From Bacteroidia bacterium (lineage in GTDB: Bacteria; Bacteroidota; Bacteroidia; Flavobacteriales; Flavobacteriaceae): 64,000 nucleotides of DNA. The stretch covers positions 1 to 64,000 of the forward strand of contig JAUIFO010000010.1 of assembly GCA_030430385.1 (NCBI GenBank), read 5' to 3'. The notes beneath the pieces were generated by a model. The model searched no databases and was not told where the DNA came from. It saw only the letters and a program-made list of their open reading frames with translations. This document shows, one piece after another, positions 43,823 through 55,255 of the stretch. The translations under genes were made by a program, and so were the position numbers. Position 1 is the first letter of the stretch. Each line of letters starts with the position of its first letter.

Positions 43823-45736
43823 ATGAAAAAACTCTTAATCATCATTATTGTGTTCTGTTGCAGTTTTTCTGTAATGGCTCAAGATTACAAAACTCATAAA
43901 GTCAAAAAAGGCGAAACTATTGAAACCATTGCGAAACAATATTTGGTCACGCCTTTTGATATTTTTGCACTCAATCCTGATGCAAAGGAAGGCCTAAAAA
44001 CTAATATGGTATTGATCATACCTGATTCACGTGTTAAAAATCAACCAGTTTCTGCTGAAACCAAAGAAGTAATTGGTTATAAATCGCACAAGGTCAAGAG
44101 AAAGGAAACACTTTTCAGTATTGCAAAAAAATACAGTATTGAAGTAGATGATATCAAGAAATACAACACTAAATTATATTCAGAAAACTTACGAAAAGGG
44201 GATAAGATTAAAATACCGCGTTTCAAAACAATTGTAAACAAAGTAAGTCTCAACAATACCATAAAAAAATATACGGTTCTACCTAAGGAAGGAAAATGGC
44301 GAGTGGCTTATAAATTCGGAATTACTGTTCCTGAATTAGAAGCACTTAACCCTAATATGAACGAGGTGCTTCAACCTGGTGACGAATTGAATGTTCCTAA
44401 CATCAGCAATAATGAAGAAAAACCTGTTGAAGACAATTTTAACTACTACACGGTTTTAAAAAGTGAAGGCTATATGGCCTTAAACCGTAAACTTGGTGTT
44501 ACTCAAGATGAGTTAGAAGCTTTAAATCCTGAATTGAAAGAAGGCGGATTAAAACTAGGTATGGTTTTAAAAGTACCAAAAAACACGAAAACACCATCTT
44601 CTGAAATTAAAGATGTTGCAAACACCAACTTAGCTGCTGCTAATCTTAAAAATTTAAAACGCAAACAAATCGCATTAATGATGCCTTACAGTTTGCATAA
44701 AGTTGATGTCGATTCAGTACAAGAGGCTAAAAAAATGATTCGTACTAACGGACTCTTATCTGTATCTCTAGATTTTCACGCAGGTGTGCTTATGGCAATC
44801 GATTCTGCTAAACGATTAGGGATCTCTACCAATTTAAAAGTTTTTGATACTAGAAATCAAGGTGCTGAAATTGCTAAAATTTTGGATAACAATGATTTTT
44901 CAAATTACGATGCTGTTATTGGTCCGCTAATGCCAGTACATATAGACCGTGTTGCTTCGCACCTTAAACGAGATAAAGTTCCAGTAGTGTCACCTTTGGC
45001 AAAAGCTAAGGAGCTTCATGGTAATGTGTTTCAAACGATTCCTAACGACGATTTACTGGAGATGGCCATCATTAATTTTGTAAAATCTGATTCAACGCCT
45101 AAGCATATAGTGATTATTTCAGATTCAAAACACAAAAGCATTAGTGATAAACTTAAAACACAATTTCCTTCAGCAGTACAAATTCAATCAAGAAAAAATA
45201 AAAAAGGTCAAGAAGCCTATTTTATCTATCAAACCGATTTGGAAAATGTCTTTAAGCCAGGTAAAAATATTGTCTTCTTAGAAACTGAAAATGAAGGTTT
45301 GGCTTCTAATGTCATTAGTATGGTCAATGGTTTGAATATGAATGATCAGGAAATCATTTTAATGACAACAAATAAAAGTAAGGCTTTTGAGGGTAAAGAA
45401 ATCTCAAATTATCATCTCTCTAATTTAAAATTCCACTATCCTTCGGTAAATAAAACCATAGCTGTAGAAGCTCGAAACCCTTTTGTAAAGCGTTATATGA
45501 ATACCTATAATGTGAGTCCGAATAAATATGCTGTAAGAGGTTTTGATCTCACATTAGATTTGTTATTGCGCTTAGCTTCTGAAGACGATCTCTATGCAGC
45601 ATCTTCAAGTGATATAGAAACCGAATACGTTGAAAATAAATTCCGCTACACAAAAAAACTGTTTGGTGGCTATTTTAATGAAGCGGTTTACATTGTAAAA
45701 TACGACGACTTATCAATCATTGAAGCTAAATTATGA
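43823..45736 (+). CDS. Secreted LysM protein with periplasmic-binding-protein-like domain
   Basis: The 637-residue protein has a signal peptide (MKKLLIIIIVFCCSFSVMAQ), four LysM-type repeats (HKVKKGETIETIAKQYLV; HKVKRKETLFSIAKKYSI; YTVLPKEGKWRVAYKFGI; YTVLKSEGYMALNRKLGV) in the first 255 residues, and a type 1 periplasmic-binding fold (about 280-637, RKQIALMMPYSLHKV, NYDAVIGPLMPVHIDRV, PVVSPLAKAKEL). It probably binds peptidoglycan and may bind a ligand or assembly partner. It lies behind guaA and overlaps the osmC-like gene by 4 nt. Confidence 0.88.
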   Translation: MKKLLIIIIVFCCSFSVMAQDYKTHKVKKGETIETIAKQYLVTPFDIFALNPDAKEGLKTNMVLIIPDSRVKNQPVSAETKEVIGYKSHKVKRKETLFSIAKKYSIEVDDIKKYNTKLYSENLRKGDKIKIPRFKTIVNKVSLNNTIKKYTVLPKEGKWRVAYKFGITVPELEALNPNMNEVLQPGDELNVPNISNNEEKPVEDNFNYYTVLKSEGYMALNRKLGVTQDELEALNPELKEGGLKLGMVLKVPKNTKTPSSEIKDVANTNLAAANLKNLKRKQIALMMPYSLHKVDVDSVQEAKKMIRTNGLLSVSLDFHAGVLMAIDSAKRLGISTNLKVFDTRNQGAEIAKILDNNDFSNYDAVIGPLMPVHIDRVASHLKRDKVPVVSPLAKAKELHGNVFQTIPNDDLLEMAIINFVKSDSTPKHIVIISDSKHKSISDKLKTQFPSAVQIQSRKNKKGQEAYFIYQTDLENVFKPGKNIVFLETENEGLASNVISMVNGLNMNDQEIILMTTNKSKAFEGKEISNYHLSNLKFHYPSVNKTIAVEARNPFVKRYMNTYNVSPNKYAVRGFDLTLDLLLRLASEDDLYAASSSDIETEYVENKFRYTKKLFGGYFNEAVYIVKYDDLSIIEAKL

Positions 45737-46134
45737 CCTCTAAAGTAACGTATCTAGGCAATCTAAGAACAGAAAGTACGCATCTTAAATCTGGAAACAC
45801 TTTTATAACAGATGCACCTACAGACAATAATGGTAAAGGTGAAGCGTTCTCACCTACAGATACTGTTGCTACAGGATTAGCGAGTTGTATGATAACAGTT
45901 ATGGGAATTAAAGCACGTGATATGGATGTAGATATGACAGGAACTACAGCTAAGGTCACTAAAACTATGGCTAGCAACCCTAGACGTATTTCTAAGATTG
46001 AAGTGGTATTGGATTTTCCTTTTCAAGCCAATGAGAAAACACGTAAAATATTAGAGCATACCGCAAATACTTGTCCTGTACATTACAGTTTACATCCTGA
46101 TATCGAAAAAGATATCACGTTTTACTGGAGCTAA
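45733..46134 (+). CDS. OsmC/Ohr family peroxiredoxin-like protein
   Basis: The 133-residue protein has both redox cysteines of the family in TGLASCMITVMGIKA and HTANTCPVHYSLHP, so it should reduce organic peroxides with a thiol partner. The ATGA overlap with the LysM gene and the immediate junction with the next gene show translational coupling. Confidence 0.9.
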   Translation: MTSKVTYLGNLRTESTHLKSGNTFITDAPTDNNGKGEAFSPTDTVATGLASCMITVMGIKARDMDVDMTGTTAKVTKTMASNPRRISKIEVVLDFPFQANEKTRKILEHTANTCPVHYSLHPDIEKDITFYWS

Positions 46135-46674
46135 ATGTTACGAACCGCTTGTTTTATATTGTTTTGTTTGAGTGCTGTTGTACTCAAAGACAGAACAATG
46201 TCTTGGAAGGAAACCAGAAATTTGAAATGGTCAGATTTTCAAGGTGAAGCACAGTACAATACAACTGCTGCTGCAGTAACAGCTTCTGGAATTACTTTTT
46301 CCTATTCGGTTCGAACTTCCGATGGAAGTATTGTGAGTTTTAATGCCAACGTTGAAGCCCATTTTTATCCTGACAATTCTTGGTACATTCCAGAGCGTTG
46401 TAACGATTACATTCTGAAACACGAACAGTTGCATTTTGATATCACAGAACTCTTTGTGCGTATCTTTAGATCTCGTATGTCACAACTTAAAGTAACGCAA
46501 AACGTGAAGCGTGATTTAGACCGTATCCATCGAGAAGTAAATCAAGAACTCAATGAAATGCAAGAAGCTTATGATACGCAAAGCGACCACTCACGTAACA
46601 AAGAATCTCAAGCCAAATGGAATGCCTACGTAGCTGAACATTTAAAGAAATTTGAAGCTTTTAAATCTAAATAG
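46135..46674 (+). CDS. DUF922 protein, predicted secreted zinc protease-like
   Basis: The 179-residue protein has a hydrophobic N-terminus (LRTACFILFCLSAVVL), the DUF922 core WSDFQGEAQYNTTAAA, and a LKHEQLHFDITELFVR motif that looks like a zinc-binding HExxH. A charged helical tail follows. Proteolytic activity is a prediction only. The start codon directly follows the stop of the OsmC gene. Confidence 0.82.
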   Translation: MLRTACFILFCLSAVVLKDRTMSWKETRNLKWSDFQGEAQYNTTAAAVTASGITFSYSVRTSDGSIVSFNANVEAHFYPDNSWYIPERCNDYILKHEQLHFDITELFVRIFRSRMSQLKVTQNVKRDLDRIHREVNQELNEMQEAYDTQSDHSRNKESQAKWNAYVAEHLKKFEAFKSK

Positions 46675-46731
46675 CAGTTTAATGTAGTATTTCTATTTTA
46701 ATGTTGTAAGCATAAATGATAGAGTCTATAT

Positions 46732-48450
46732 TTATTTATTACCAAAGAATCCTTCTATAGATCTAGAAAACCCTGCTTGAATGAAAACTTTTCCTTCGTT
46801 TGAAAGTCCTCCAATTTCTCCAGTTACTGGATAGTTTGGAAATATCTCAATGTATAATCTATGAGTGTGATCTCGCTTCCATTCAAAGAAGTATCCATTA
46901 GCTATGTATGGATTCGATTCTTCTGAAGAAGGTGTGCTTAATAAATCTAATATTGGCTCATCAGGATTCTCTCTAATACCAAATATTGTCGCTGAATCCT
47001 CATTAAAATAATTTTCTATTATTCCAAAAATCAAATGATCTCTCTTAGCGGTTCTTGCGTTTCTGTAGTAACTTATCTTTAAACCAGCTCTAAGTTGTTG
47101 ATACTTTGTAGAAGATTTCCCACCTTCACCAATTTCTTCAGGATCTATCCAGTTACTTGAGGAAAAGTTTTGACTACCAGATTCATATCTGCCATACAGT
47201 TTGATGTTTTTGTGACCTACAAAAGCTTCAGCTCCATAGCCATAACTTGTATTAAACGCTGTGAATACTGGAGAAAACCCAGGTTCAAATCTTCCGAAAA
47301 TATTAGCTCCAGCATATTCCATTTCATATCCTACCTTAAGAGCTAGTCTTAAGTCAATAGTTATAGCAGAAACAGGATCGTTATTTTCAGTAGTGAATTC
47401 TTCACCTGAAAATTCATTTATTCCTGTTGTTTCACTATTGTTTGCGATAGGAAATAGTGAAGCACCATAACCAAAATCAAAATTCACATGAAAATTACTA
47501 CCTGTATAAAGATCGTTAGCGGGTATTCCCATTTTGTTGTAAATTATTCCACCAAGTAAATATAAGATGCCTGCAGAGGATGCAGCTGCAGATGCTGCAA
47601 TGGCATTGTTTTCTTTGCGCTGATTTTCAACTCGTTCTTTATATGCATTTATTTTTTCTTGTTTTCTCCTTTCTTCCTCTTCTTTTCGTTTTCTTTCACG
47701 TTCCTTTTCCTCTTCTTTTTTCCTCAGTTCGTCTTGCAGACGCTCTTTTTCGGCTTCTTCATCAGCTTCCTTTTGTTTTTGTTCAGCCTCTTCCTTTTCC
47801 TTTTGTTCTTGTTCTAAACGTTCTTGCTCTTCTTTAGCTTTTTTTTCAGTTTCTTCTTTTTGTCTTTTTTCTTCTTCGATCTTTTTTTGTTCGTCTTCCT
47901 CTTTTTTTCTAATGAAGTTTTCTAATGCATAAAACCCAGAAAATTCTACATCATATAGCCTAGCATTTCTAATTGAATAACCATCTTTCCATATTTGCTT
48001 CACACGTTCTTCACTAACACCTGGCCACATCTCATCCCATTCTGGACTTCCAGGAATAAATGATACTGAAATTTCATTATGAAGTGATACAGTTGTTATT
48101 TTGCTATTACCTTGATAAATATCAAATGATACATTTATGAGACCTATTTTTATATTATCAAATATCTCGTCACCAATATCGCTTCTATAATATTTAGTCC
48201 CATTATACATAACAAAGTTGCCCTCAGATATTACTTTAGTTCTGGAACTAAATAAAGGTTCTCCAAAAAAGGCATCGTATTTACAAGCAAAATCCAATTG
48301 GACATCTTTTCCATTTTGATTTCCTGTTGTATAGTTTATATTTTGTCTGTAGGTTTTTTCATATTGTTGTGAAAATGTTGAATGAGTTGACATCAACAAT
48401 ATAATAAACAGGAGTTTGAGACTTAAAAGGTTGTTAGTTGAAAAGCACAT
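46732..48450 (-). CDS. Unknown envelope protein: long charged coiled coil plus beta-barrel-like domain
   Basis: I do not recognise this 572-residue protein. It has a signal peptide (LLFIILLMSTHSTFSQ), a beta-rich N-terminal domain (30-175) with WDEMWPGVSEERVKQIW, about 110 residues of almost only Glu, Lys, Gln and Arg (178-290, a coiled coil or single alpha helix), an Ala-rich hydrophobic segment (AASAAASSAGILYLLGGIIY), and a C-terminal domain with alternating aromatic strands (GYGASLFPIA; SYGYGAEAFVGHKNIKLYGR) like an outer membrane barrel. Genes on either side point the other way, so it is transcribed alone. Confidence 0.75.
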   Translation of the reverse strand: MCFSTNNLLSLKLLFIILLMSTHSTFSQQYEKTYRQNINYTTGNQNGKDVQLDFACKYDAFFGEPLFSSRTKVISEGNFVMYNGTKYYRSDIGDEIFDNIKIGLINVSFDIYQGNSKITTVSLHNEISVSFIPGSPEWDEMWPGVSEERVKQIWKDGYSIRNARLYDVEFSGFYALENFIRKKEEDEQKKIEEEKRQKEETEKKAKEEQERLEQEQKEKEEAEQKQKEADEEAEKERLQDELRKKEEEKERERKRKEEEERRKQEKINAYKERVENQRKENNAIAASAAASSAGILYLLGGIIYNKMGIPANDLYTGSNFHVNFDFGYGASLFPIANNSETTGINEFSGEEFTTENNDPVSAITIDLRLALKVGYEMEYAGANIFGRFEPGFSPVFTAFNTSYGYGAEAFVGHKNIKLYGRYESGSQNFSSSNWIDPEEIGEGGKSSTKYQQLRAGLKISYYRNARTAKRDHLIFGIIENYFNEDSATIFGIRENPDEPILDLLSTPSSEESNPYIANGYFFEWKRDHTHRLYIEIFPNYPVTGEIGGLSNEGKVFIQAGFSRSIEGFFGNK

Positions 48451-48568
48451 AATTTTTGATTTAATAATTACATGCTAATCTATGCGTTATAAAGGGTAGC
48501 TAAAATACCCGTAAGCAGGTATATTTGATACAATAGTTTTAGTAGATTTATGCCTCTAAATACTAAAT

Positions 48569-48796
48569 ATGCAACCCGATCACAATTTTCTAATCAAACT
48601 AGCAAACACCAAAATGCCTTATGGCAAATACGAAGGTAGATATTTAATCGACCTTCCCGAATATTACGTGGTATGGTATCACAACAAAGGCTTCCCAAAA
48701 GGAAACCTTGGTTTGATGTTAAAGCAGGTCTACGAACTTAAGGTCAATGGATTGGAGTATTTGGTGCGAGATATTAGGGAGCAGTTTAAGAAGTAG
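48569..48796 (+). CDS. DUF3820 family protein
   Basis: The 75-residue cytoplasmic protein has the family core KMPYGKYEGRYLIDLPEYYV and WYHNKGFPKGNLG. DUF3820 is widespread and uncharacterised; some relatives resemble nuclease accessory domains. A TATATTTG box lies at 48520-48527. Confidence 0.88.
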   Translation: MQPDHNFLIKLANTKMPYGKYEGRYLIDLPEYYVVWYHNKGFPKGNLGLMLKQVYELKVNGLEYLVRDIREQFKK

Positions 48797-48885
48797 TTAA
48801 CCTATTTACTTCAATTTAATCTTAAGTCAAAACAAGCTTAATGATTTCCTAATTATAACTTTAAATACATATTTGAGGTTTCAAT

Positions 48886-48893
48886 TAAATTTG
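48886..48893 (+). promoter_or_regulatory. -7 box for the 31-residue membrane peptide
   Basis: TAAATTTG, a perfect consensus match, 13 nt before the ATG at 48907. Confidence 0.45.
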
Positions 48894-48906
48894 AAAACAA
48901 AAAACT

Positions 48907-49002
48907 ATGTCTCGAATCAAAACCTATAAAAAGGAAATCCAGTTTTTTATTCAAATTTTAGCCTTAGGAATTCTGTCTTTAATCATTGCAGCTACTATCT
49001 AA
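48907..49002 (+). CDS. Single-helix membrane peptide, 31 residues
   Basis: A short frame (start MSRIKTYKKEIQFFIQILAL, end GILSLIIAATI) has a basic cytoplasmic start and one hydrophobic helix. A perfect -7 box and an A-rich leader (AAAACAAAAAACT) precede it, which is how flavobacterial genes usually begin. It sits alone in a gap of 450 bases. No function can be assigned; coding is supported by signals only. Confidence 0.5.
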   Translation: MSRIKTYKKEIQFFIQILALGILSLIIAATI

Positions 49003-49223
49003 AGGCTTAGATTATAAGTAATCTAGGATTACATTTTTAAGTGTTCTCAAGAAATTTATACTCACTTTTTATATAGTGTATTTGTCTTTCTATTCAGAAT
49101 AGCAATACCATAAACAAGCTATTCTAAATGAGTCTAACGTCTACCAATCTTTAGGTTTTTAGAATCTTAACAAAAAATTGGTTGATACTATTGCAAATAA
49201 TTTACTAAAGCCATTTTTTATTG

Positions 49224-50888
<1,665 letters not shown>

Positions 50889-50965
50889 TATTGGACGACT
50901 TTTTGTTACTTTGGATTGACAAAACGTTCACACTTTCCTTTTAAGAAAGTGAAATTACATGACGC

Positions 50966-52876
50966 ATGGAAGAAAAGAAATTAGATTTAAATTCAATAAT
51001 AGGATTCATATTAATCTTTGGAATCTTATTATATATGATGTGGCAACAAAAGCCAACACCTGAAGAATTAGAAGCTCAAGAAAAAGCAAAACAAGAGCAG
51101 GTTGAAGCCGAAACAAAAACCGACGAAGAAGATCCGCAAACTGCAGTAACAACTGCTTTAGATTATACGAGTGTATCGCCTTCAGATTCTCTAAAAATAG
51201 TTGATCTTAAGAATAAGCTGGGCGCTTTTGCTTTTGCGGCAACTTTGCCTACTGCTAAAGATGATGGCCCAACCGTTGTTACAGACTTACTGACTTTAAA
51301 GTTTAGTAATAAAGGCGGATTTTTATCTGAAGTAAAACTTAATCCTTTTGTAGATTATGATTCAATTCCAATTTATTTAATTAAGGATCAAAACCAAAGT
51401 TTCAACATCCAGTTTCCAACTCAAGATAACAGAATCTTGAACACACAAGACCTTCCTTTTGAACCTAATGTATCTAAAAATGGCCAGAACACTGTGGTGT
51501 CTATGAAGCTTAAAGTGTCCAATACCCAATATTTAGAATACCGTTATGAGATCAAGCCAGATGATTATATGATTGATTTTTCAATTGTTTCTCAAGGCTT
51601 GAGTGGCGTGATTAATAGTGCTAACCAAATCGATCTAGACTGGACCTTAAAAGCGTATCGTCATGATCAAAGTATCATGTATGAAAACCGTTACACGCGT
51701 TTAACTTACATGCATGAAGGCGATAAAATTAGTAAGCTAGCTCAGGCTGGTGATGATGAAGAATTAATTGAAGATGCACGTTGGTTATCGTATAGACAAC
51801 ACTTTTTTAGTTCGATTTTAGTTGCAGACCAACCATTTAAATCTGCTAGAATAGCTACTAAAGATATGGTTGAAGATGAAGACGTCGATACTGTTTTTAC
51901 AAAACAGTTTGCTTCTAAATTGCCATTGACCTTTACTAATGGAGAGGCTAATAACTACTTTAAGTTTTATTTCGGACCAACAGATAGTAAAATATTAAAA
52001 GCTTACGATCATGACCTAGATGAAAGTATTCCTTTTGGATGGGGAATTTTTGGATGGATTAACAAAGCCTTGTTTATTCCGTTGTTTGCATTTTTAAGTT
52101 CTTTCTTACCTTACGGAATTGCTATTATCGTGATGACAGTTTTAATCAAATTAATGATGTCTTTTGTGCAATACAAGCAATTTTTGTCTCAAGCAAAGAT
52201 GAAGGTTTTAAAACCAGAGTTAGATGCCATTAGAGAAAAATACAAAGACAACAAACTAAAAATTCAGCAGGAAACTATGGCGCTTCAAAATAAGGCAGGA
52301 GCGAGTCCTTTAGCAGGATGTTTACCTGGTCTAATTCAATTGCCAGTGTTTTACGCCTTATTTATGTTTTTCCCAACAGCATTTGATTTACGACAAAAAA
52401 GCTTCCTTTGGGCAGACGATTTATCGTCTTATGATGTTGTCGCAAATTTACCATTCAACATACCATTATATGGTGACCATGTGAGTTTGTTTCCAATTTT
52501 GGCAGCCATAGCTATTTTCTTTTACATGAAAATGACTACTGGTCAGCAAGTTGCTACACAACCAACTCAAGAAGGGATGCCAGATATGGCAAAGATGATG
52601 AAGTACATGATCTACTTTTCTCCTTTGTTAATGTTAGTATTCTTTAATCAATATGCTTCAGGTTTGAGTTTGTATTATTTTATTTCTAACCTAATTAGTA
52701 TTGGAATTATGTTGGTAATTAAGAATTATATCTTGGATGAAGAAAAGATCCATGCACAAATTCAAGAGAATAAAAAGAAGCCTAAAAAGCAAAATAAATT
52801 TCAGAAGAGAATGGCTGATTTGATGGAGCAAGCTGAAGCCCAGAAACAAATGCAACAACGTAATAAAAATAAATAA
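50966..52876 (+). CDS. yidC: Membrane protein insertase YidC
   Basis: The 636-residue insertase helps proteins into the inner membrane. The N-terminal anchor helix (IIGFILIFGILLYMMW) is followed by a large periplasmic beta domain and a C-terminal core of five helices with PYGIAIIVMTVLIKLMM, the conserved KPELDAIREKYKDNKLK cytoplasmic hairpin and AGCLPGLIQLPVFYALF. A Lys/Gln-rich tail follows. Length is typical for Bacteroidota. Confidence 0.96.
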   Translation: MEEKKLDLNSIIGFILIFGILLYMMWQQKPTPEELEAQEKAKQEQVEAETKTDEEDPQTAVTTALDYTSVSPSDSLKIVDLKNKLGAFAFAATLPTAKDDGPTVVTDLLTLKFSNKGGFLSEVKLNPFVDYDSIPIYLIKDQNQSFNIQFPTQDNRILNTQDLPFEPNVSKNGQNTVVSMKLKVSNTQYLEYRYEIKPDDYMIDFSIVSQGLSGVINSANQIDLDWTLKAYRHDQSIMYENRYTRLTYMHEGDKISKLAQAGDDEELIEDARWLSYRQHFFSSILVADQPFKSARIATKDMVEDEDVDTVFTKQFASKLPLTFTNGEANNYFKFYFGPTDSKILKAYDHDLDESIPFGWGIFGWINKALFIPLFAFLSSFLPYGIAIIVMTVLIKLMMSFVQYKQFLSQAKMKVLKPELDAIREKYKDNKLKIQQETMALQNKAGASPLAGCLPGLIQLPVFYALFMFFPTAFDLRQKSFLWADDLSSYDVVANLPFNIPLYGDHVSLFPILAAIAIFFYMKMTTGQQVATQPTQEGMPDMAKMMKYMIYFSPLLMLVFFNQYASGLSLYYFISNLISIGIMLVIKNYILDEEKIHAQIQENKKKPKKQNKFQKRMADLMEQAEAQKQMQQRNKNK

Positions 52877-52903
52877 TCATAGCATAGTGATTCTATAAAA
52901 TTT

Positions 52904-52936
52904 CAAAGCCTCTAGATTAACTAGAGGCTTTTTTAT
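52904..52936 (+). terminator. yidC terminator
   Basis: AAAGCCTCTAG (52905-52915) pairs with CTAGAGGCTTT (52921-52931) around ATTAA, followed by T. Confidence 0.9.
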
Positions 52937-52975
52937 CTATTAGTAATATCACATGTTTGAGATGTGCTGTAATTC

Positions 52976-54403
52976 CTATGGATTTGGAAGAATAACAGTA
53001 TCTACAACATGTACAACACCATTAATGGCTTGAATGTCTGTTAATGCAGCAACGATGCCAATACTTCTTCCATTGTTATCTGTTATTATCAAAGTGTTGA
53101 TGTCAAGAGCAAGATCAGCACCTAAAGTTGGAATTGTTCCCATTAAGTCTGGTAAATCAGCAGCTCTTACATTGCCATTGGCAACGTGTACTAATAAAAC
53201 ACCATCTGTGTCAGCAGCATTTAATTGTCCCATATCTTCACCAAACCCAGAAAGGTTAAGTTCATTTAGTACATTTCCAAAAGCATCATTGGTTGGTGCA
53301 AAAACTGTAAATGGTCCAGCAGTGTTGTCAGAAACTGTGTCAATCCAAGGTACAGTTGGAGTACCAAGATCTGCATTTTGTAATGCAGCAACTAAAGTAC
53401 TCAAAGCGTCGTTAGTTGTAGCAAACGTTGCAATTGTAGGTAAATCAATAACGTTATCCACAACGTGAATCACACCATTCGTTCCTACAATATCTGCTGT
53501 AGTTACTGTTGTTGCACCATTTAATACAACGCCATCTGCAGTATTGACATAAAGGCTCAAGTTGTCTCCATCAGCATTGGTAGCTCCGGTAGGGACATAA
53601 CCTGTGCTTAAACCAGAAGAGAATGCTGTGGTGCCTACTAAAACGTGATTTAATAAAATATTGTCAAGAGCATTTGTGTTAGGATTTGTAAAATTTGAAA
53701 AAGCTTCATCTGTTGGAGCAAATACAGTAAAGGGCCCATCAGATTGTAATGTTCCAACTAAGCTTTCGGTAGTTAATGCACCAGTAAGTGATGAAAAGTT
53801 ATCATTATTGATTGCATGATCAACAACATCTGGTAATCCTAATACAGCATCGATGATATGTACAGTTCCGTTTGAAGCCTCAATGTTAGCTACGTCAGCA
53901 GATACAACGCTTGCAGTGTTGTTAAATCTTGGTAACGTTCCACTTGTGTCAAACAACAAACTTATGTTGGCTCCTCCTGCTCCTGTAGCATTGGTACTAG
54001 TGTAAGCTCGTTGATCTGCTCCAGCTAGGTTGGTTAAATCTGAAGCAGTAACATCAGCCGAAATAACATGATTTAATAAAATCTGCGAGAGTAAGTCGGT
54101 TGGTACATCACTTAATTGAGTAAAGCCATTATTTGCTAAAAATGTTGCAAATGCATCATTGGTAGGAGCAAGTACAGTAAAAGGACCATTACCTTTAAGT
54201 ACATTCACTAAATCACCATCAGCAGCTTGCAGTGCAGCAACTAGGCTTGACAAGTCTGGTGTGGCAATAGCAGTATCTACGATATCTACAGTCGTTGTTG
54301 GTGTAAACGTGTTGTTGTCGTCATCATTATTACTACAAGCTTGAAATACGAACACAAACAGTAATAGTGGTAAAATTCTTAATGTTTTTGAAATAATTTT
54401 CAT
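52976..54403 (-). CDS. Lipoprotein with three fasciclin (FAS1) domains
   Basis: The 475-residue protein has a lipoprotein signal (LLLFVFVFQAC with Cys23) followed by Asn/Asp residues, then three FAS1 domains (about 38-190, 190-325, 330-475). Each shows the GPFTVLAPTNDAF or GPFTVFAPTDEAF motif and a closing NGVIHVVD or NGVVHVVD strand. FAS1 proteins mediate adhesion. It is probably exposed on the surface. The last domain has a longer loop after its first motif. Confidence 0.92.
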   Translation of the reverse strand: MKIISKTLRILPLLLFVFVFQACSNNDDDNNTFTPTTTVDIVDTAIATPDLSSLVAALQAADGDLVNVLKGNGPFTVLAPTNDAFATFLANNGFTQLSDVPTDLLSQILLNHVISADVTASDLTNLAGADQRAYTSTNATGAGGANISLLFDTSGTLPRFNNTASVVSADVANIEASNGTVHIIDAVLGLPDVVDHAINNDNFSSLTGALTTESLVGTLQSDGPFTVFAPTDEAFSNFTNPNTNALDNILLNHVLVGTTAFSSGLSTGYVPTGATNADGDNLSLYVNTADGVVLNGATTVTTADIVGTNGVIHVVDNVIDLPTIATFATTNDALSTLVAALQNADLGTPTVPWIDTVSDNTAGPFTVFAPTNDAFGNVLNELNLSGFGEDMGQLNAADTDGVLLVHVANGNVRAADLPDLMGTIPTLGADLALDINTLIITDNNGRSIGIVAALTDIQAINGVVHVVDTVILPNP

Positions 54404-54479
54404 TTTTTTGAGTTTTTGTTATTTATCTTAGTGAACAAATCAATCTGTTTAACAAAAATATAAAAACATTAAACAAAAC

Positions 54480-55178
54480 ATGAAAGCGAGTTTGTATTTT
54501 ATGCTAATTTTAACAATCTGTTTTAATTATTCTAATGCTCAAAATGCTGTAAATCAATTTGATGAAAATGGAAAACGTCATGGGATTTGGAAAAAATATT
54601 TTGATCAAACAGATCAACCACGCTATGAAGGACGTTTTGAGCATGGTAAGGAAGTCGATACATTTAAGTTCTATAAGCTAAATAAAAAGAAGAGTGTTCT
54701 TAGTGCGATAAAAGTTTTCAATCCTAATGATGATATTGCAACTGTTACTTTTTTATCATCTAAAGGAAAGGTCATTAGCCAAGGTACAATGAATGGTAAA
54801 TTGTATTCTGGAAAGTGGACATATTATCATAACAAGTCCGATAATGTTATGACACAAGAGTTTTACAACAACAAAGGACAGTTAGAAGGCGAGCGTAAAG
54901 TGTTTTATGAAAATGGTCAACTTGCAGAAATTACCAATTATATTGCCAACGCCTTAGATGGTGTTTCAAAGAGTTATACTGAAGAAGGTTTGCTTATTTC
55001 TGATGTAATTTATAAGAATGACGAATTGCATGGTTACTGTAAATTTTATGGACCTAAGGAACAGCTTATGTCTGAAGGTGAATATGTTGATGGCAAAAAA
55101 TATGGTGTTTGGAAGTATTACGAAAACGGTAAACTCAAACAAACCAAAGATCATACTGAACGTAATAAAAAGGAATAA
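54480..55178 (+). CDS. YwqK-like MORN-repeat protein
   Basis: The 232-residue protein has a signal peptide (to about residue 20) and MORN-type repeats: GKRHGIWKKYFDQ, RYEGRFEHGKEVDTFKFY, GKLYSGKWTYYH, GQLEGERKVFYENGQLAE and GKKYGVWKYYENGKLKQ. Databases call such proteins YwqK antitoxins, but a toxin is not adjacent and export makes that role unlikely. An envelope scaffold is plausible. Confidence 0.85.
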   Translation: MKASLYFMLILTICFNYSNAQNAVNQFDENGKRHGIWKKYFDQTDQPRYEGRFEHGKEVDTFKFYKLNKKKSVLSAIKVFNPNDDIATVTFLSSKGKVISQGTMNGKLYSGKWTYYHNKSDNVMTQEFYNNKGQLEGERKVFYENGQLAEITNYIANALDGVSKSYTEEGLLISDVIYKNDELHGYCKFYGPKEQLMSEGEYVDGKKYGVWKYYENGKLKQTKDHTERNKKE

Positions 55179-55208
55179 CTAAAAGCTATTTGATGTATAA
55201 AAATTTGC

Positions 55209-55240
55209 AATAGCAACGATAGTTCGTTGCTATTTTTATT
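55209..55240 (+). terminator. Terminator before mnmA
   Basis: ATAGCAACGA (55210-55219) pairs with TCGTTGCTAT (55224-55233) around TAGT, followed by T-rich sequence. Confidence 0.82.
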
Positions 55241-55243
55241 TCT

Positions 55244-55251
55244 TAATTTTG
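55244..55251 (+). promoter_or_regulatory. mnmA -7 box
   Basis: TAATTTTG matches the consensus and ends 4 nt before the mnmA ATG, leaving almost no leader. Confidence 0.55.
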
Positions 55252-55255
55252 CATT

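Noticed and set aside
53034..53468. Long open frame opposite the FAS1 gene
   Set aside because: It lies antisense to strongly supported FAS1 repeats and has no recognisable features; a compositional shadow.
54480..55178. Antitoxin of a toxin-antitoxin pair
   Set aside because: The YwqK name suggests this, but it is a secreted MORN-repeat protein with no adjacent toxin.
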